Shown here: piece by piece, positions 33,993 to 42,280 of the stretch
Layout of the letters: every line of letters begins with the position of its first letter
Position numbering within the stretch: the first letter of the stretch is position 1
Origin: Ruminococcus sp.
Lineage (GTDB): Bacteria; Bacillota; Clostridia; Oscillospirales; Ruminococcaceae
Reading direction: 5' to 3'
DNA: 43,480 nt
Assembly (NCBI RefSeq): GCF_017464355.1
Contig: NZ_JAFUAG010000026.1
Location: 1 to 43,480 of the forward strand
Position numbers and translations under genes: made by a program
Notes under the pieces: model-generated
What the model saw: the letters and a program-made list of their open reading frames with translations, nothing else
Told to the model about the DNA's origin: nothing
The model's database searches: none

Positions 33993-34486
33993 AGGGCAGC
34001 CAGCTTTTCCTGCAGTGCGGCGTCCTTGGCCTTTACGCCCTCGATCATATCAGCCTTGGCCTTTTCGAGCTTTTCTGCAAGGCCCTCATCGGAGAGCGCC
34101 AGCATCTGTATAGCCAGTATAGCTGCGTTCTTGGCGCCGTCGATAGCCACAGTTGCCACGGGTATACCGCTTGGCATCTGCACGGTAGCCAGCAGTGCGT
34201 CAAGACCGTCCAGGTTGGAGGACTTGCAGGGTATGCCGATAACGGGCAGTGTGGTATGGCCTGCGATGACACCTGCCAGATGTGCTGCCATGCCTGCAGC
34301 GCAGATGATGACACCGAAGCCGTTTTCCTTAGCCTTGTCTGCGAAATCTGCGGCGAGGGCGGGTGTTCTGTGGGCGCTCATCACATGGCACTCATAGGGG
34401 ACGCCGTAGGCTTTCAGCTCGGCGCAGGCCTTTGATACCACGGGGAAGTCGCTGTCAGAACCCATTATTACTGCGACCTTCTTCAT
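33989..34486 (-). CDS. purE: N5-carboxyaminoimidazole ribonucleotide mutase
   Basis: A 165-residue class I PurE, which moves the carboxyl group from N5-CAIR to C4, the sixth purine step. Motifs: [25 protein letters not shown] (catalytic His), and [11 protein letters not shown]. The start ATG 34486 has AAAGGAG about twelve bases upstream; an upstream in-frame extension is not supported. No purK is seen nearby. It is the first gene of the operon after the leader. Confidence 0.96.
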   Translation of the reverse strand: MKKVAVIMGSDSDFPVVSKACAELKAYGVPYECHVMSAHRTPALAADFADKAKENGFGVIICAAGMAAHLAGVIAGHTTLPVIGIPCKSSNLDGLDALLATVQMPSGIPVATVAIDGAKNAAILAIQMLALSDEGLAEKLEKAKADMIEGVKAKDAALQEKLAAL

Positions 34487-34512
34487 AACTTCATCAAACT
34501 CCTTTACAAACC

Positions 34513-34542
34513 AAAAAAACTGCAACTATAGGGGTTGCAGTT
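34513..34542 (-). terminator. Attenuator-type terminator before purE
   Basis: On the minus strand AACTGCAAC (34542-34534), loop, GTTGCAGTT (34526-34518) is followed by a run of T to 34513, then purE's binding site 15 bases further. The upstream AACTAT (34559-34554) could pair with ATAGTT inside the terminator arm and open it. Confidence 0.8.
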
Positions 34543-34718
34543 CATATATGGCAATAGTTACTTATTTCTGCGCACATGAGGGTGTGATAAGAGTGTGCTG
34601 ATACAGGACGGCAGCCGTCGGTGGCACCGCCCATGGAATATAAAGCTGTAAGACTTCTCATTTCCGCTGATATCATACAATACTCCTATTCAGCCGCATA
34701 CCACGGCGCTCATATCAC
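34543..34718 (-). ncRNA. Purine-operon leader RNA, candidate riboswitch
   Basis: About 175 bases lie between the transcript start and the terminator. TGATATCAG (34675-34667) pairs with CTGTATCA (34606-34599) to close a domain that holds GGAA/TTCC and a GC-rich hairpin near CCGACGGCTGCCG (34629-34608). I could not match it to the purine, PRPP, ZTP or tetrahydrofolate riboswitch patterns I know. A leader like this in front of purE suggests metabolite control; the ligand is unknown. Confidence 0.5.
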
Positions 34719-34724
34719 ATAATT

Positions 34725-34753
34725 ATTGTACAATATAATCGGAATAATTTCAA
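34725..34753 (-). promoter_or_regulatory. Promoter of the purine operon
   Basis: On the minus strand TTGAAA (34753-34748), 17 bases, TACAAT (34730-34725). Transcript start near 34718. Confidence 0.8.
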
Positions 34754-34866
34754 CAGTTTTCCGTATAGAATTTGTGAAGATAATAAAACCAATTCTTGTG
34801 TAAAATAACAATTATACCTTATATAAGGCGGGGAAAGGTCTGCATAAAAGGGGGGATATGCAGGCA

Positions 34867-35067
34867 CTACAGGCGGGAGGTGAGCTCCTCGCTGCGGCGG
34901 GAGAGGGCGGCGGTATCGGGAAGGTCGGCGGTGCCTGCGCGGCTGCGGGAAAGCTTTCTGGCAAGGGGCAGGTTCTCACGGGAGATGCCCGTGTAACCCC
35001 GATGAGAGGTCAGCAGTGCGATGCGGGGCGGGATATCGGCGGCTGCATAATTTGCGTAAATATACAT
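34867..35067 (-). CDS. Small protein of unknown function, 66 residues
   Basis: The protein begins MYIYANYAAADIPPRIALLT and contains SHRGYTGISRENLPLARKLSRSR. AGGAGG lies eight bases upstream of the ATG, better than most starts here. It has no signal or membrane segment, and is basic in the middle. No family recognised. On the plus strand a 78-residue frame overlaps it, with a poorer composition. It ends about 114 bases upstream of the pur promoter on the same strand, and no terminator is obvious between. Confidence 0.55.
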   Translation of the reverse strand: MYIYANYAAADIPPRIALLTSHRGYTGISRENLPLARKLSRSRAGTADLPDTAALSRRSEELTSRL

Positions 35068-35140
35068 GGTATAGTCCTCCTGTATGGAAAGTGATACAAA
35101 AAGAGTATGCCCGTTTTACGCACAATAATGCGCCTGAGTA

Positions 35141-35169
35141 TTGACTTAGTCTGCGGGGTATGTTAAAAT
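35141..35169 (+). promoter_or_regulatory. Promoter of rsmA
   Basis: TTGACT (35141-35146), 17 bases, TAAAAT (35164-35169). The leader is about 105 bases. Confidence 0.82.
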
Positions 35170-35280
35170 TATAGCTGATGATATCCCTGTGGGTCTGCTG
35201 CGGCGGGGAAAACGGGGAGATGAGCGCCTGTCTGCGGGGAAAAGGTATCTTCCCGCAACGGGGCGGAACGGGAGAATGAT

Positions 35281-36141
35281 ATGGATAATCTTTCAAATAT
35301 AGGTGTTATAAAAGATGTTATGCAGCGCCACGGCTTTACGTTTTCAAAGGCGCTGGGGCAGAATTTTCTGGTGAACCCCTCGGTGTGCCCGAGGATAGCC
35401 GAGATGGGCAATGCAAAGGCGGGCTTCGGGGTCATCGAGATAGGCACGGGTGTAGGCGTGCTGACCAACGAACTGGCCAAGCGGGCGGACAAGGTAGTGG
35501 CTATCGAGATAGACGACAGGCTGATACCTGTGCTGGAGGAAACGCTGGCGGAGCATGACAATGTGAAGGTGATAAATGCCGATGTCATGGAGGTCGACCT
35601 GCACAAGCTGATAGACGAGGAGTTTCAGGGGCTGGAGGTGGCAGTGTGCGCAAATCTGCCCTACTACATAACCTCCCCCATACTGATGATGCTGCTGGAA
35701 CAGCGGCTGAGGATACGCTCGGTGACGGTTATGGTCCAGAAAGAGGCAGGTGTGCGGCTGTGCGCCCCTGTGGGCAGCAGGGACATGGGTGCTGTCACGG
35801 TGGCGGTGAACTATTTTTCAAAGCCGAAGATACTTTTCAACGTTTCACGGGGAAGCTTCATGCCTGCGCCCAATGTGGACAGCTGTGTGGTGCGGTTCGA
35901 CATAAATGACAAGACCCCTGATGGCGTTACGGACGAGAAGTTCTTTTTCAGCATGGTAAAGGCGGCATTCTCCCAGAGGAGGAAGACTTTGGTGAACTCG
36001 GTGTCTTCGGGGCTGGGGGCGGACAAGGCTGTGGTAGGCAGGGCTGTGGAGCAAAGCGGTCTTGCGGCGACGGTGCGTCCCGAGCAGCTGAAAATGGAGG
36101 AACTGATAAAATTCAGTGAGGAACTGAAAAAACTGCTCTGA
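35281..36141 (+). CDS. rsmA: 16S rRNA dimethyladenosine transferase
   Basis: A 286-residue methyltransferase that dimethylates two adjacent adenines at the 3' end of 16S rRNA with S-adenosylmethionine. It has the SAM motif IEIGTGVGVLT, ALGQNFL near residue 24 and the catalytic NLPYYI (about 125). GGGAGAA precedes the start. The C-terminal domain is of the usual length. It stands alone, ended by a terminator. Confidence 0.96.
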   Translation: MDNLSNIGVIKDVMQRHGFTFSKALGQNFLVNPSVCPRIAEMGNAKAGFGVIEIGTGVGVLTNELAKRADKVVAIEIDDRLIPVLEETLAEHDNVKVINADVMEVDLHKLIDEEFQGLEVAVCANLPYYITSPILMMLLEQRLRIRSVTVMVQKEAGVRLCAPVGSRDMGAVTVAVNYFSKPKILFNVSRGSFMPAPNVDSCVVRFDINDKTPDGVTDEKFFFSMVKAAFSQRRKTLVNSVSSGLGADKAVVGRAVEQSGLAATVRPEQLKMEELIKFSEELKKLL

Positions 36142-36151
36142 CAGCTTAACT

Positions 36152-36224
36152 GAAAAGCCTGCGGCTGCGGGCGGCACAACTGCGGATTTCTGCGGGGCTG
36201 CCTGCTGCTGCGGGCTTTTTTGTC
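36152..36224 (+). terminator. GC-rich terminator after rsmA
   Basis: AAGCCTGCGGCTGCGGGCGGC pairs over most of its length with GCTGCCTGCTGCTGCGGGCTT, followed by TTTTTTG. Some wobbles and one mismatch. Confidence 0.75.
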
Positions 36225-36309
36225 TGCGGACGCCTGTTTGCGACACTTTTCATGCGCCGGATATGGTATCATGACAGTTACGATATTATATTCGGGAGAA
36301 GTGAAAAAT

Positions 36310-38619
36310 ATGCTTCAGAAGGTCAAAAGTGTAGGGGCGGAGGCTTCCTGCGGGGCGGCGGGACATCTGCCGAAAAAGAAAGGAAATATATGGCTGCGCC
36401 GCGGGGCGGCTTTTGCAGGCGGGGTGCTTACGGGGCTCTCGGTGACGCTGGGGTTCCCCTCGTTCATGTGCGGGGCGGCTGCGGCGCTGGCGGGAGATCA
36501 GGCTATATCGGTGTTTCTGGGAACGGTGCTGGCTTTTCTGCTCAACCGCGGGCTGGAGGCGGGCATTGTGCAGATATGCTCGGTGCTGGTCATCACGGCG
36601 GTGCATTATATAGACCCCTTCGGTGAACGGCGGGAAGAGCCCCTTTATCGGGGGCTGGCTGTGACGGGGGTGTTCATGCTGTTCTCCTGCGTGGTGACGG
36701 CGGCGGTGCCCGGGGATATCTATGTGGCTTCCATGAGAATGATAAATTCCCTTATGGCGGGCTGTGTGGTATATATTGCCAAAACCGTGCTGGCTGAGGG
36801 GAGGCGCAGCGGAGTATACGATGTGACGGGCATAAACGGTGTGCTGCTGGGAATGTTTTACATATCTGCGGTGAGCGTGCTGGCCTCGGTGAATATTTTT
36901 GCTGTTAACCCCGGGCGGGCGCTGGGGACTTTTGTGCTTTTGCAGGCGGCGCGGAGATACCGCAGCTTCGGCGGGGCGGTGGCAGGTGCGCTGACGGCCT
37001 GCGGGGTGCTGGTGAGCGACCCGGGCCTTGCGAGAAACACCCTGCTGCTGGCCACGGCAGGGCTAATCTGCGGGGCTTTTGTGCAGTTCGGCAGGCTGGC
37101 GGCGGTCTTGAGTTTTCTTGTGTCGGCGCTGATAAGTCTGGTGGCGGTGGGGGTCAATGGTGACACCTACCATATGTTCGCTGATGCGGTCACAGGCTCG
37201 GTGCTGTTCATACTTATCCCCCGTGGGAAGATGAAGCGGATAGGCAGGCGGATATCGGGGTACGGCAGCACCCCTGAGATAGTCGGCCAGACCACGGCGG
37301 CAAGGCTGGCCATGGCGGGGCAGACCCTCGGGGAGATAAGGCAGCGGCTGGACATGGTGACGGTGACTATGGACAGAAGCACAGCCTCACGGACGGCCTG
37401 CGGCGAGGTGAAAAGGTGCGTGTGTGCAGACTGCCCCTCCCACAGGTTATGCTTTGAGAAGAACACCACCACTGAGGGGGCTTTTGAGGGGCTGCAGGGG
37501 CTTCTGGAGAGAAACGGGGCGGTGACGGCGGAGCAGGTACACAGCGCTGTGCTTTGCTGTGACAGGCCTGAGCTGCTGGCGGAGGCTTTCACCGACCTGG
37601 GACGGCGGATACTGGAGGACAGGGCAGAAAATATCCGCATGAGGGAGCTGCGTGCCATGTTGACAGACCAGCTGCTATCCATGGAGGAGATACTGGCTGA
37701 CCTGAGCTTTCGGTCATCACGGGTGAGGTCTATAGATGCGGGGCTTTCGGCGGGGGTGAGAGAACAGTTTGCGGCGGCGGGCTGCAAGGGCGCCAAGGTG
37801 TGCGTGTATGTGGACGAAGACCTCTGCAGGCGGGCGGACGCTTTTGTGAACGGGGAGTTCACGGGGGATATTGTCAGGCTGACGGCTTCGGTGTCGGCAC
37901 TGCTGGATTGTGATATGGGTCTGCCCGATGTGACGGGGGAGGCGGGAGTCACCCGCATATCCTTTGCGGAGCTGCCTGCTTACACGGCGGAAACGGCGGT
38001 GTTCGTGTCCTCGGCGGGAGGGGGATACTCGGGGGACAGCTACGACATCTTCGATGTGGGCGGCAGTGAGAAATATGTGGTGCTTTCGGACGGCATGGGC
38101 ACGGGCAAGCGGGCAAGGCTGGATTCCTCCTTTACGGTGAGCCTGAGCCGCAAGCTGCTGACCTCAGGGCTTTCCATGACCACGGTACACAGGCTGGTAT
38201 CGGCCATGCTGAGGGTCAAGGGCTGGGAGGAAAGCTTCGCCACCATGGATATGCTGCGCCTTGACCTCTGCGGAGGGCGGGCGGCACTGCTTAAGGCAGG
38301 GGCGGTGAAAAGCTGGCTTTGCCGTGACGGCTCGGCTGTGGGGCTGGGCGGGACTTCTTTCCCTGCGGGGATACTGGAGGATTGTCCGCCCGACAAGCGG
38401 GACATAAAGCTGTTCGAGGGGGACATGATACTGATGACCTCGGACGGGGCTGACGATGAGACAGCGGAGCTACTGGCGAAAACTGCGGCGGAGAGCAGCG
38501 GGGCTCAGCTGGAGGAACTGGTGAACACCCTGGGCAGCATGGCGCTGGGGCGCAGGCAGGGAAGCCGCGGGGACGACCTGACGGTGCTGGCGGTGAGAGT
38601 GGGGCTGCGGAGAGAGTGA
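36310..38619 (+). CDS. spoIIE: SpoIIE-family protein serine phosphatase
   Basis: A 769-residue membrane phosphatase. About ten hydrophobic segments span roughly 30-310, then a long cytoplasmic region with a Cys cluster (CVCADCPSHRLC, about 405-416). A C-terminal PPM phosphatase domain has SDGMGTGKRA and MTSDGADDE. In Bacillus SpoIIE dephosphorylates SpoIIAA to activate sigma F at the division septum. ATG 36310 has GGGAGAAG eight bases upstream; an earlier ATG lacks a binding site. Length is close to the Bacillus 827. Base composition is richer in G and C than the neighbours. No other sporulation genes are in the window. Confidence 0.88.
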   Translation: MLQKVKSVGAEASCGAAGHLPKKKGNIWLRRGAAFAGGVLTGLSVTLGFPSFMCGAAAALAGDQAISVFLGTVLAFLLNRGLEAGIVQICSVLVITAVHYIDPFGERREEPLYRGLAVTGVFMLFSCVVTAAVPGDIYVASMRMINSLMAGCVVYIAKTVLAEGRRSGVYDVTGINGVLLGMFYISAVSVLASVNIFAVNPGRALGTFVLLQAARRYRSFGGAVAGALTACGVLVSDPGLARNTLLLATAGLICGAFVQFGRLAAVLSFLVSALISLVAVGVNGDTYHMFADAVTGSVLFILIPRGKMKRIGRRISGYGSTPEIVGQTTAARLAMAGQTLGEIRQRLDMVTVTMDRSTASRTACGEVKRCVCADCPSHRLCFEKNTTTEGAFEGLQGLLERNGAVTAEQVHSAVLCCDRPELLAEAFTDLGRRILEDRAENIRMRELRAMLTDQLLSMEEILADLSFRSSRVRSIDAGLSAGVREQFAAAGCKGAKVCVYVDEDLCRRADAFVNGEFTGDIVRLTASVSALLDCDMGLPDVTGEAGVTRISFAELPAYTAETAVFVSSAGGGYSGDSYDIFDVGGSEKYVVLSDGMGTGKRARLDSSFTVSLSRKLLTSGLSMTTVHRLVSAMLRVKGWEESFATMDMLRLDLCGGRAALLKAGAVKSWLCRDGSAVGLGGTSFPAGILEDCPPDKRDIKLFEGDMILMTSDGADDETAELLAKTAAESSGAQLEELVNTLGSMALGRRQGSRGDDLTVLAVRVGLRRE

Positions 38620-38790
38620 AAAGTCGTGGACGGCGGCCGAATAAATGCAAAAACGGGGCGTTCTTGCGGAGGTTGGCACGATATTTCAAAAAAATTGTAA
38701 TTATTCATGCATATTGTTAAAAGCGGTATACAAGTTGCATAAAGGTTTCGGTTAAAATATGTAGGAACTTGAAAATAATCACAAAACCCC

Positions 38791-38819
38791 TTGCAAAAAT
38801 ATTAAAAAAGAGTTAAAAT
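38791..38819 (+). promoter_or_regulatory. Promoter of the glycogen operon
   Basis: TTGCAA (38791-38796), 17 bases, TAAAAT (38814-38819). The leader of about 150 bases includes GCCGTG/CACGGC (38885-38900) followed by TTTT, a possible attenuator. Confidence 0.75.
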
Positions 38820-38978
38820 AAGTATATGAAAAGGCATAGCTATGTCCCGAACGGCTGCACCTATGGTGTTGAAAGCCCGTTTTTGCCGTGTTTGCACGGC
38901 TTTTGCAAGGCGGGGTGCAGGGTCTTTGCGGCGGGGGGTGGCAGAGTGTCTTGTGAAATAAAGGAGGATAGTGTTTTC

Positions 38979-40973
38979 ATGGATAAGATCCCTCAGGAAT
39001 ATGAGATACCCCTGTACCTTTTCCACAACGGGACCAATCTGGAGACTTACCGTTTCCTGGGCTGCCACAAGGGCGAAAAAGACGGAAAAAAAGGTTACTT
39101 CTTCAGAGTATGGGCTGCTAAGGCAAGGGCTGTTTCGGTGGTGGGCGATTTCAATGAGTGGAACGACGACGCCACACCTATGGAGAAGATCGCTGAGTCG
39201 GAGGTCTGGGAGGCTTTCGTGCCCGGGCTGAAAACTTATGATACATACAAGTTCTGTGTTGACGGCTGTGACGGCAAGCGCCATTACAAGGCCGACCCCT
39301 ACGGCACCCACATGGAGCTGAAGCCCCAGACGGGCTCGAAGATATTCGACATAGAAGGTTATAACTGGAAAGACGGAAAGTGGCAGGAGGAACGCAAGAC
39401 CAAGGACGTTTACAACTGCCCCATGAATATCTACGAGGTCCATCTCAACTCATGGAAGAGCTGTGATGACGGAGTATATTATTCGTACACAAAATTTGCA
39501 AAGTCGATAATACCCTATCTCAAGGAAATGGGTTACACGCACATAGAATTCATGCCTCTGGCGGAATTTCCCTTTGACGGTTCCTGGGGGTATCAGGGCA
39601 TAGGCTACTTTGCGCCTACCTCGCGCTTCGGCACGCCCCATGAGTTCATGGCGATGATAGACCTGTTCCACCAGGCGGGCATATCTGTCATACTGGACTG
39701 GGTGCCTGCGCATTTCCCGAGAGATGAGGCGGGATTGTTTGAGTTTGACGGCGGGGCCAGCTATGAGTATGCAGACCCCAAGAAGAGAGACCACCTTGCC
39801 TGGGGCACGAGAGTGTTCGATTACGGCAGGAACGAGGTCAAGAGTTTTCTTATATCAAATGCGCTGTACTGGATAGAGCAGTACCACATCGACGGCCTGA
39901 GAGTTGACGCTGTGGCTTCCATGCTGTATCTGGACTACGACAGGCGGGACGGCGAGTGGACGCCCAATATCTACGGGGGACACGAAAATCTGGAGGCAGT
40001 GCAGTTCCTGAGAGACCTGAACACTGCGGTATTCTCCAGGTGCCCCACTGTGCTGATGATAGCTGAGGAATCCACGGCATGGCCCATGGTGACAAAGCCT
40101 GTCACCGACGGCGGCCTGGGCTTCAACTTCAAGTGGAACATGGGCTGGATGAACGATATGCTCAAGTACATGAGCTACGACCCCATCGACAGGGCTTTCC
40201 ACCATGATATGCTGACATTCTCGTTCTTCTATGCTTTCTCGGAGAATTTCGTGCTGCCTATATCCCACGATGAGGTGGTACACGGCAAGGCTTCGCTGGT
40301 GAACAAGATGTACGGCGCTGATGTGGACAAGAAGTTTGAGCAGTGCAAGCTGTTCAACGCATACATGATGGCGCACCCCGGCAAGAAGCTGATGTTCATG
40401 GGCACTGAGTTTGCCCAGTTCAGGGAGTGGGACTATGAGAACGGTCTGGAATGGTTCCTGGTTGATGAGTATGACAATCACCGCAACTACAAGGCATTCT
40501 CGAAACGGCTCAACCACTTCTATCTCGACCACCCCCAGTTCTGGCAGAAGGACTTTGACTGGTCGGGCTTCAGCTGGATAGCCAATGACGATTTCAGGCA
40601 GAGCATAATAATCTTCCGCAGATTTGACAAGGACGCCAACGAGATAATCGTGCTGTGCAACTTTGTGCCTGTGGAGAGAAAGAGCTACTGCTTCGGCGTA
40701 CCCTACAAGGGCAAGTACACCGAGGTATTCAACTCGGCTTCGGCAGACGGCGCACCTATGACCAACGGCACGGTGAAGTCCCAGGACGTACCCATGCATG
40801 GGTTTGAGCAATCGGTGTGCATAGATATACCGCCTTTCTCCTGTATGTATTTTGAGGTGAAGAAGGACGGCGAGAAGAAGAAGGCTGCTCCCAAAAAGGC
40901 AGCAGAGAAGTCCTCTGAAACGAAGAAGGCTGCAAAGAAGAAGTCTTCGGCTAAGGCCGGGGACGGCAAGTAA
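38979..40973 (+). CDS. glgB: 1,4-alpha-glucan branching enzyme
   Basis: A 664-residue GH13 enzyme that makes alpha-1,6 branches in glycogen. The N-terminal CBM48 is FRVWAAKARAVSVVGDFNEWND. Catalytic regions are GLRVDAVASM (Asp nucleophile), MIAEESTAWP (Glu acid) and LPISHDEVVHG (His-Asp). After SCMYFEV near residue 628 a tail of about 35 residues rich in Lys and Ala (repeats such as KKAAPKKAAEK) has no counterpart in the usual enzymes. AAAGGAGG lies about eleven bases before ATG 38979; an upstream in-frame ATG at 38826 is unsupported. Next comes glgC. Confidence 0.95.
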   Translation: MDKIPQEYEIPLYLFHNGTNLETYRFLGCHKGEKDGKKGYFFRVWAAKARAVSVVGDFNEWNDDATPMEKIAESEVWEAFVPGLKTYDTYKFCVDGCDGKRHYKADPYGTHMELKPQTGSKIFDIEGYNWKDGKWQEERKTKDVYNCPMNIYEVHLNSWKSCDDGVYYSYTKFAKSIIPYLKEMGYTHIEFMPLAEFPFDGSWGYQGIGYFAPTSRFGTPHEFMAMIDLFHQAGISVILDWVPAHFPRDEAGLFEFDGGASYEYADPKKRDHLAWGTRVFDYGRNEVKSFLISNALYWIEQYHIDGLRVDAVASMLYLDYDRRDGEWTPNIYGGHENLEAVQFLRDLNTAVFSRCPTVLMIAEESTAWPMVTKPVTDGGLGFNFKWNMGWMNDMLKYMSYDPIDRAFHHDMLTFSFFYAFSENFVLPISHDEVVHGKASLVNKMYGADVDKKFEQCKLFNAYMMAHPGKKLMFMGTEFAQFREWDYENGLEWFLVDEYDNHRNYKAFSKRLNHFYLDHPQFWQKDFDWSGFSWIANDDFRQSIIIFRRFDKDANEIIVLCNFVPVERKSYCFGVPYKGKYTEVFNSASADGAPMTNGTVKSQDVPMHGFEQSVCIDIPPFSCMYFEVKKDGEKKKAAPKKAAEKSSETKKAAKKKSSAKAGDGK

Positions 40974-41017
40974 CAAGTGAAGATCAGCCTGCCCTGCACT
41001 GCGGGGCGGGAGGAAAT

Positions 41018-41056
41018 ATGATCAAGTCAACAAATACTTTTATGGTGGGTGAATAA
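41018..41056 (+). CDS. 12-codon leader peptide before glgC
   Basis: MIKSTNTFMVGE followed by TAA. GGAGG lies six bases before its ATG, while glgC's own ATG, 3 bases after this stop, has only GGTGGGTGA. The frame is the same as glgC. It may couple glgC translation to a strong binding site, or be an accidental frame. A hairpin CCTGCCC/GGGGCGGG (from about 40988) overlaps its binding site. Confidence 0.45.
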   Translation: MIKSTNTFMVGE

Positions 41057-41059
41057 TTT

Positions 41060-42262
41060 ATGTTCAACAAAAAAGAATGTGTGGCTATGCTTCTGGCAGG
41101 CGGACAGGGCAGCAGACTTTATGCCCTGACCCAGGATGTGGCAAAGCCCGCAGTGCCTTTTGGCGCAAAGTACCGTATCATCGATTTTCCGCTGTCTAAC
41201 TGCATAAACTCAGGTATAGACACAGTGGGTGTTCTCACGCAGTACCAGCCTCTGGTACTGAATGAGTACATAGGCAACGGCCAGCCCTGGGACCTTGACC
41301 GCATACACGGCGGTGTCCATGTGCTGCCCCCTTATCAGAAGGCCACAGGTGCTGACTGGTATTCGGGTACAGCCAATGCTATCTACCAGAATATAGGCTT
41401 TATCGACAGATACGACCCTGAATATGTGGTAGTGCTTTCGGGCGACCACATTTACAAGATGGACTACAACAAGATGCTGGAGTTCCACAAGGCCAAGAAG
41501 GCTGCGGCTACCATTGCGGTACTGGATGTTCCCAAGGAAGAGGCCAGCCGTTTCGGCATAATGATAACCGATGATGAGGACAACATCATCGACTTTGAGG
41601 AGAAGCCAAAGGTGCCCAGGTCCACGCTGGCTTCCATGGGTATATATGTTTTCACATGGGAGAAGCTGAGGGCATACCTCATCGCCAACGAGGCGGACGA
41701 GACTGCTTCCAAGGACTTCGGAAAGAACATAATCCCCGATATGAGGGAAGCAGGGGAGAAGCTGGTGGCTTACCGCTTTGACGGCTACTGGAAGGACGTT
41801 GGAACTATCGACTCGCTGTGGGAAGCAAACATGGATCTGATAAATCCAAATATCCCCATAGACCTGTACGACCCCAACTGGAAGATATATTCCAGGAACC
41901 CTGTTTATCCTCCCCAGAGCATAGGCAAGAATGCGCAGGTACAGAATTCCATGGTAACTGAGGGCTGTGTTATAGACGGCTCTGTTGAGTTCTCCATGAT
42001 ATCTGACGGTGTCATAGTTGAGGAGGGCGCTGAGATATACGACTCTATCCTCATGCCCGGTGCTGTGGTAAAGAAGGGTGCGAAGGTAGAGTATGCCATA
42101 GTTGGCGAGAACTCGGTCATCGGCGAGAACTGCCAGATAGGTGCTAGGCCTGAGAACATCGAGGACAAGTCAAGCTGGGGCGTTGCGGTCGTAGGTCACA
42201 ACCTGACCATATCCGACGGGAGCAATGTTCTGCCGAAAGCGATAATCTACGAAAATATGTAA
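41060..42262 (+). CDS. glgC: Glucose-1-phosphate adenylyltransferase
   Basis: A 400-residue enzyme that makes ADP-glucose from glucose 1-phosphate and ATP, the committed glycogen step. It has the nucleotide loop [35 protein letters not shown], the GTANAIYQN motif, the glucose-phosphate site FEEKPK and [14 protein letters not shown], and a C-terminal left-handed beta-helix (repeating I/V hexapeptides such as VENSMV). Length matches the Firmicutes enzymes. glgD follows after 18 bases; the pair forms a heterotetramer. Confidence 0.97.
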   Translation: MFNKKECVAMLLAGGQGSRLYALTQDVAKPAVPFGAKYRIIDFPLSNCINSGIDTVGVLTQYQPLVLNEYIGNGQPWDLDRIHGGVHVLPPYQKATGADWYSGTANAIYQNIGFIDRYDPEYVVVLSGDHIYKMDYNKMLEFHKAKKAAATIAVLDVPKEEASRFGIMITDDEDNIIDFEEKPKVPRSTLASMGIYVFTWEKLRAYLIANEADETASKDFGKNIIPDMREAGEKLVAYRFDGYWKDVGTIDSLWEANMDLINPNIPIDLYDPNWKIYSRNPVYPPQSIGKNAQVQNSMVTEGCVIDGSVEFSMISDGVIVEEGAEIYDSILMPGAVVKKGAKVEYAIVGENSVIGENCQIGARPENIEDKSSWGVAVVGHNLTISDGSNVLPKAIIYENM

Positions 42263-42280
42263 GAAAGGACCGAGTAAACA

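Noticed and set aside
34543-34718. Known purine or ZTP riboswitch
   Set aside because: I looked for the conserved loops of these classes on the minus strand and did not find them, so the leader is reported as unassigned.
34858-35094. 78-residue plus-strand frame with AAGGGGGG before its ATG
   Set aside because: Gly/Ala-rich composition and poor start context; the minus-strand frame has the better binding site and amino acid mix. Not excluded.
39855-40976. 373-residue minus-strand frame over glgB
   Set aside because: Antisense to glgB; repetitive Leu/Val/His composition typical of shadows.
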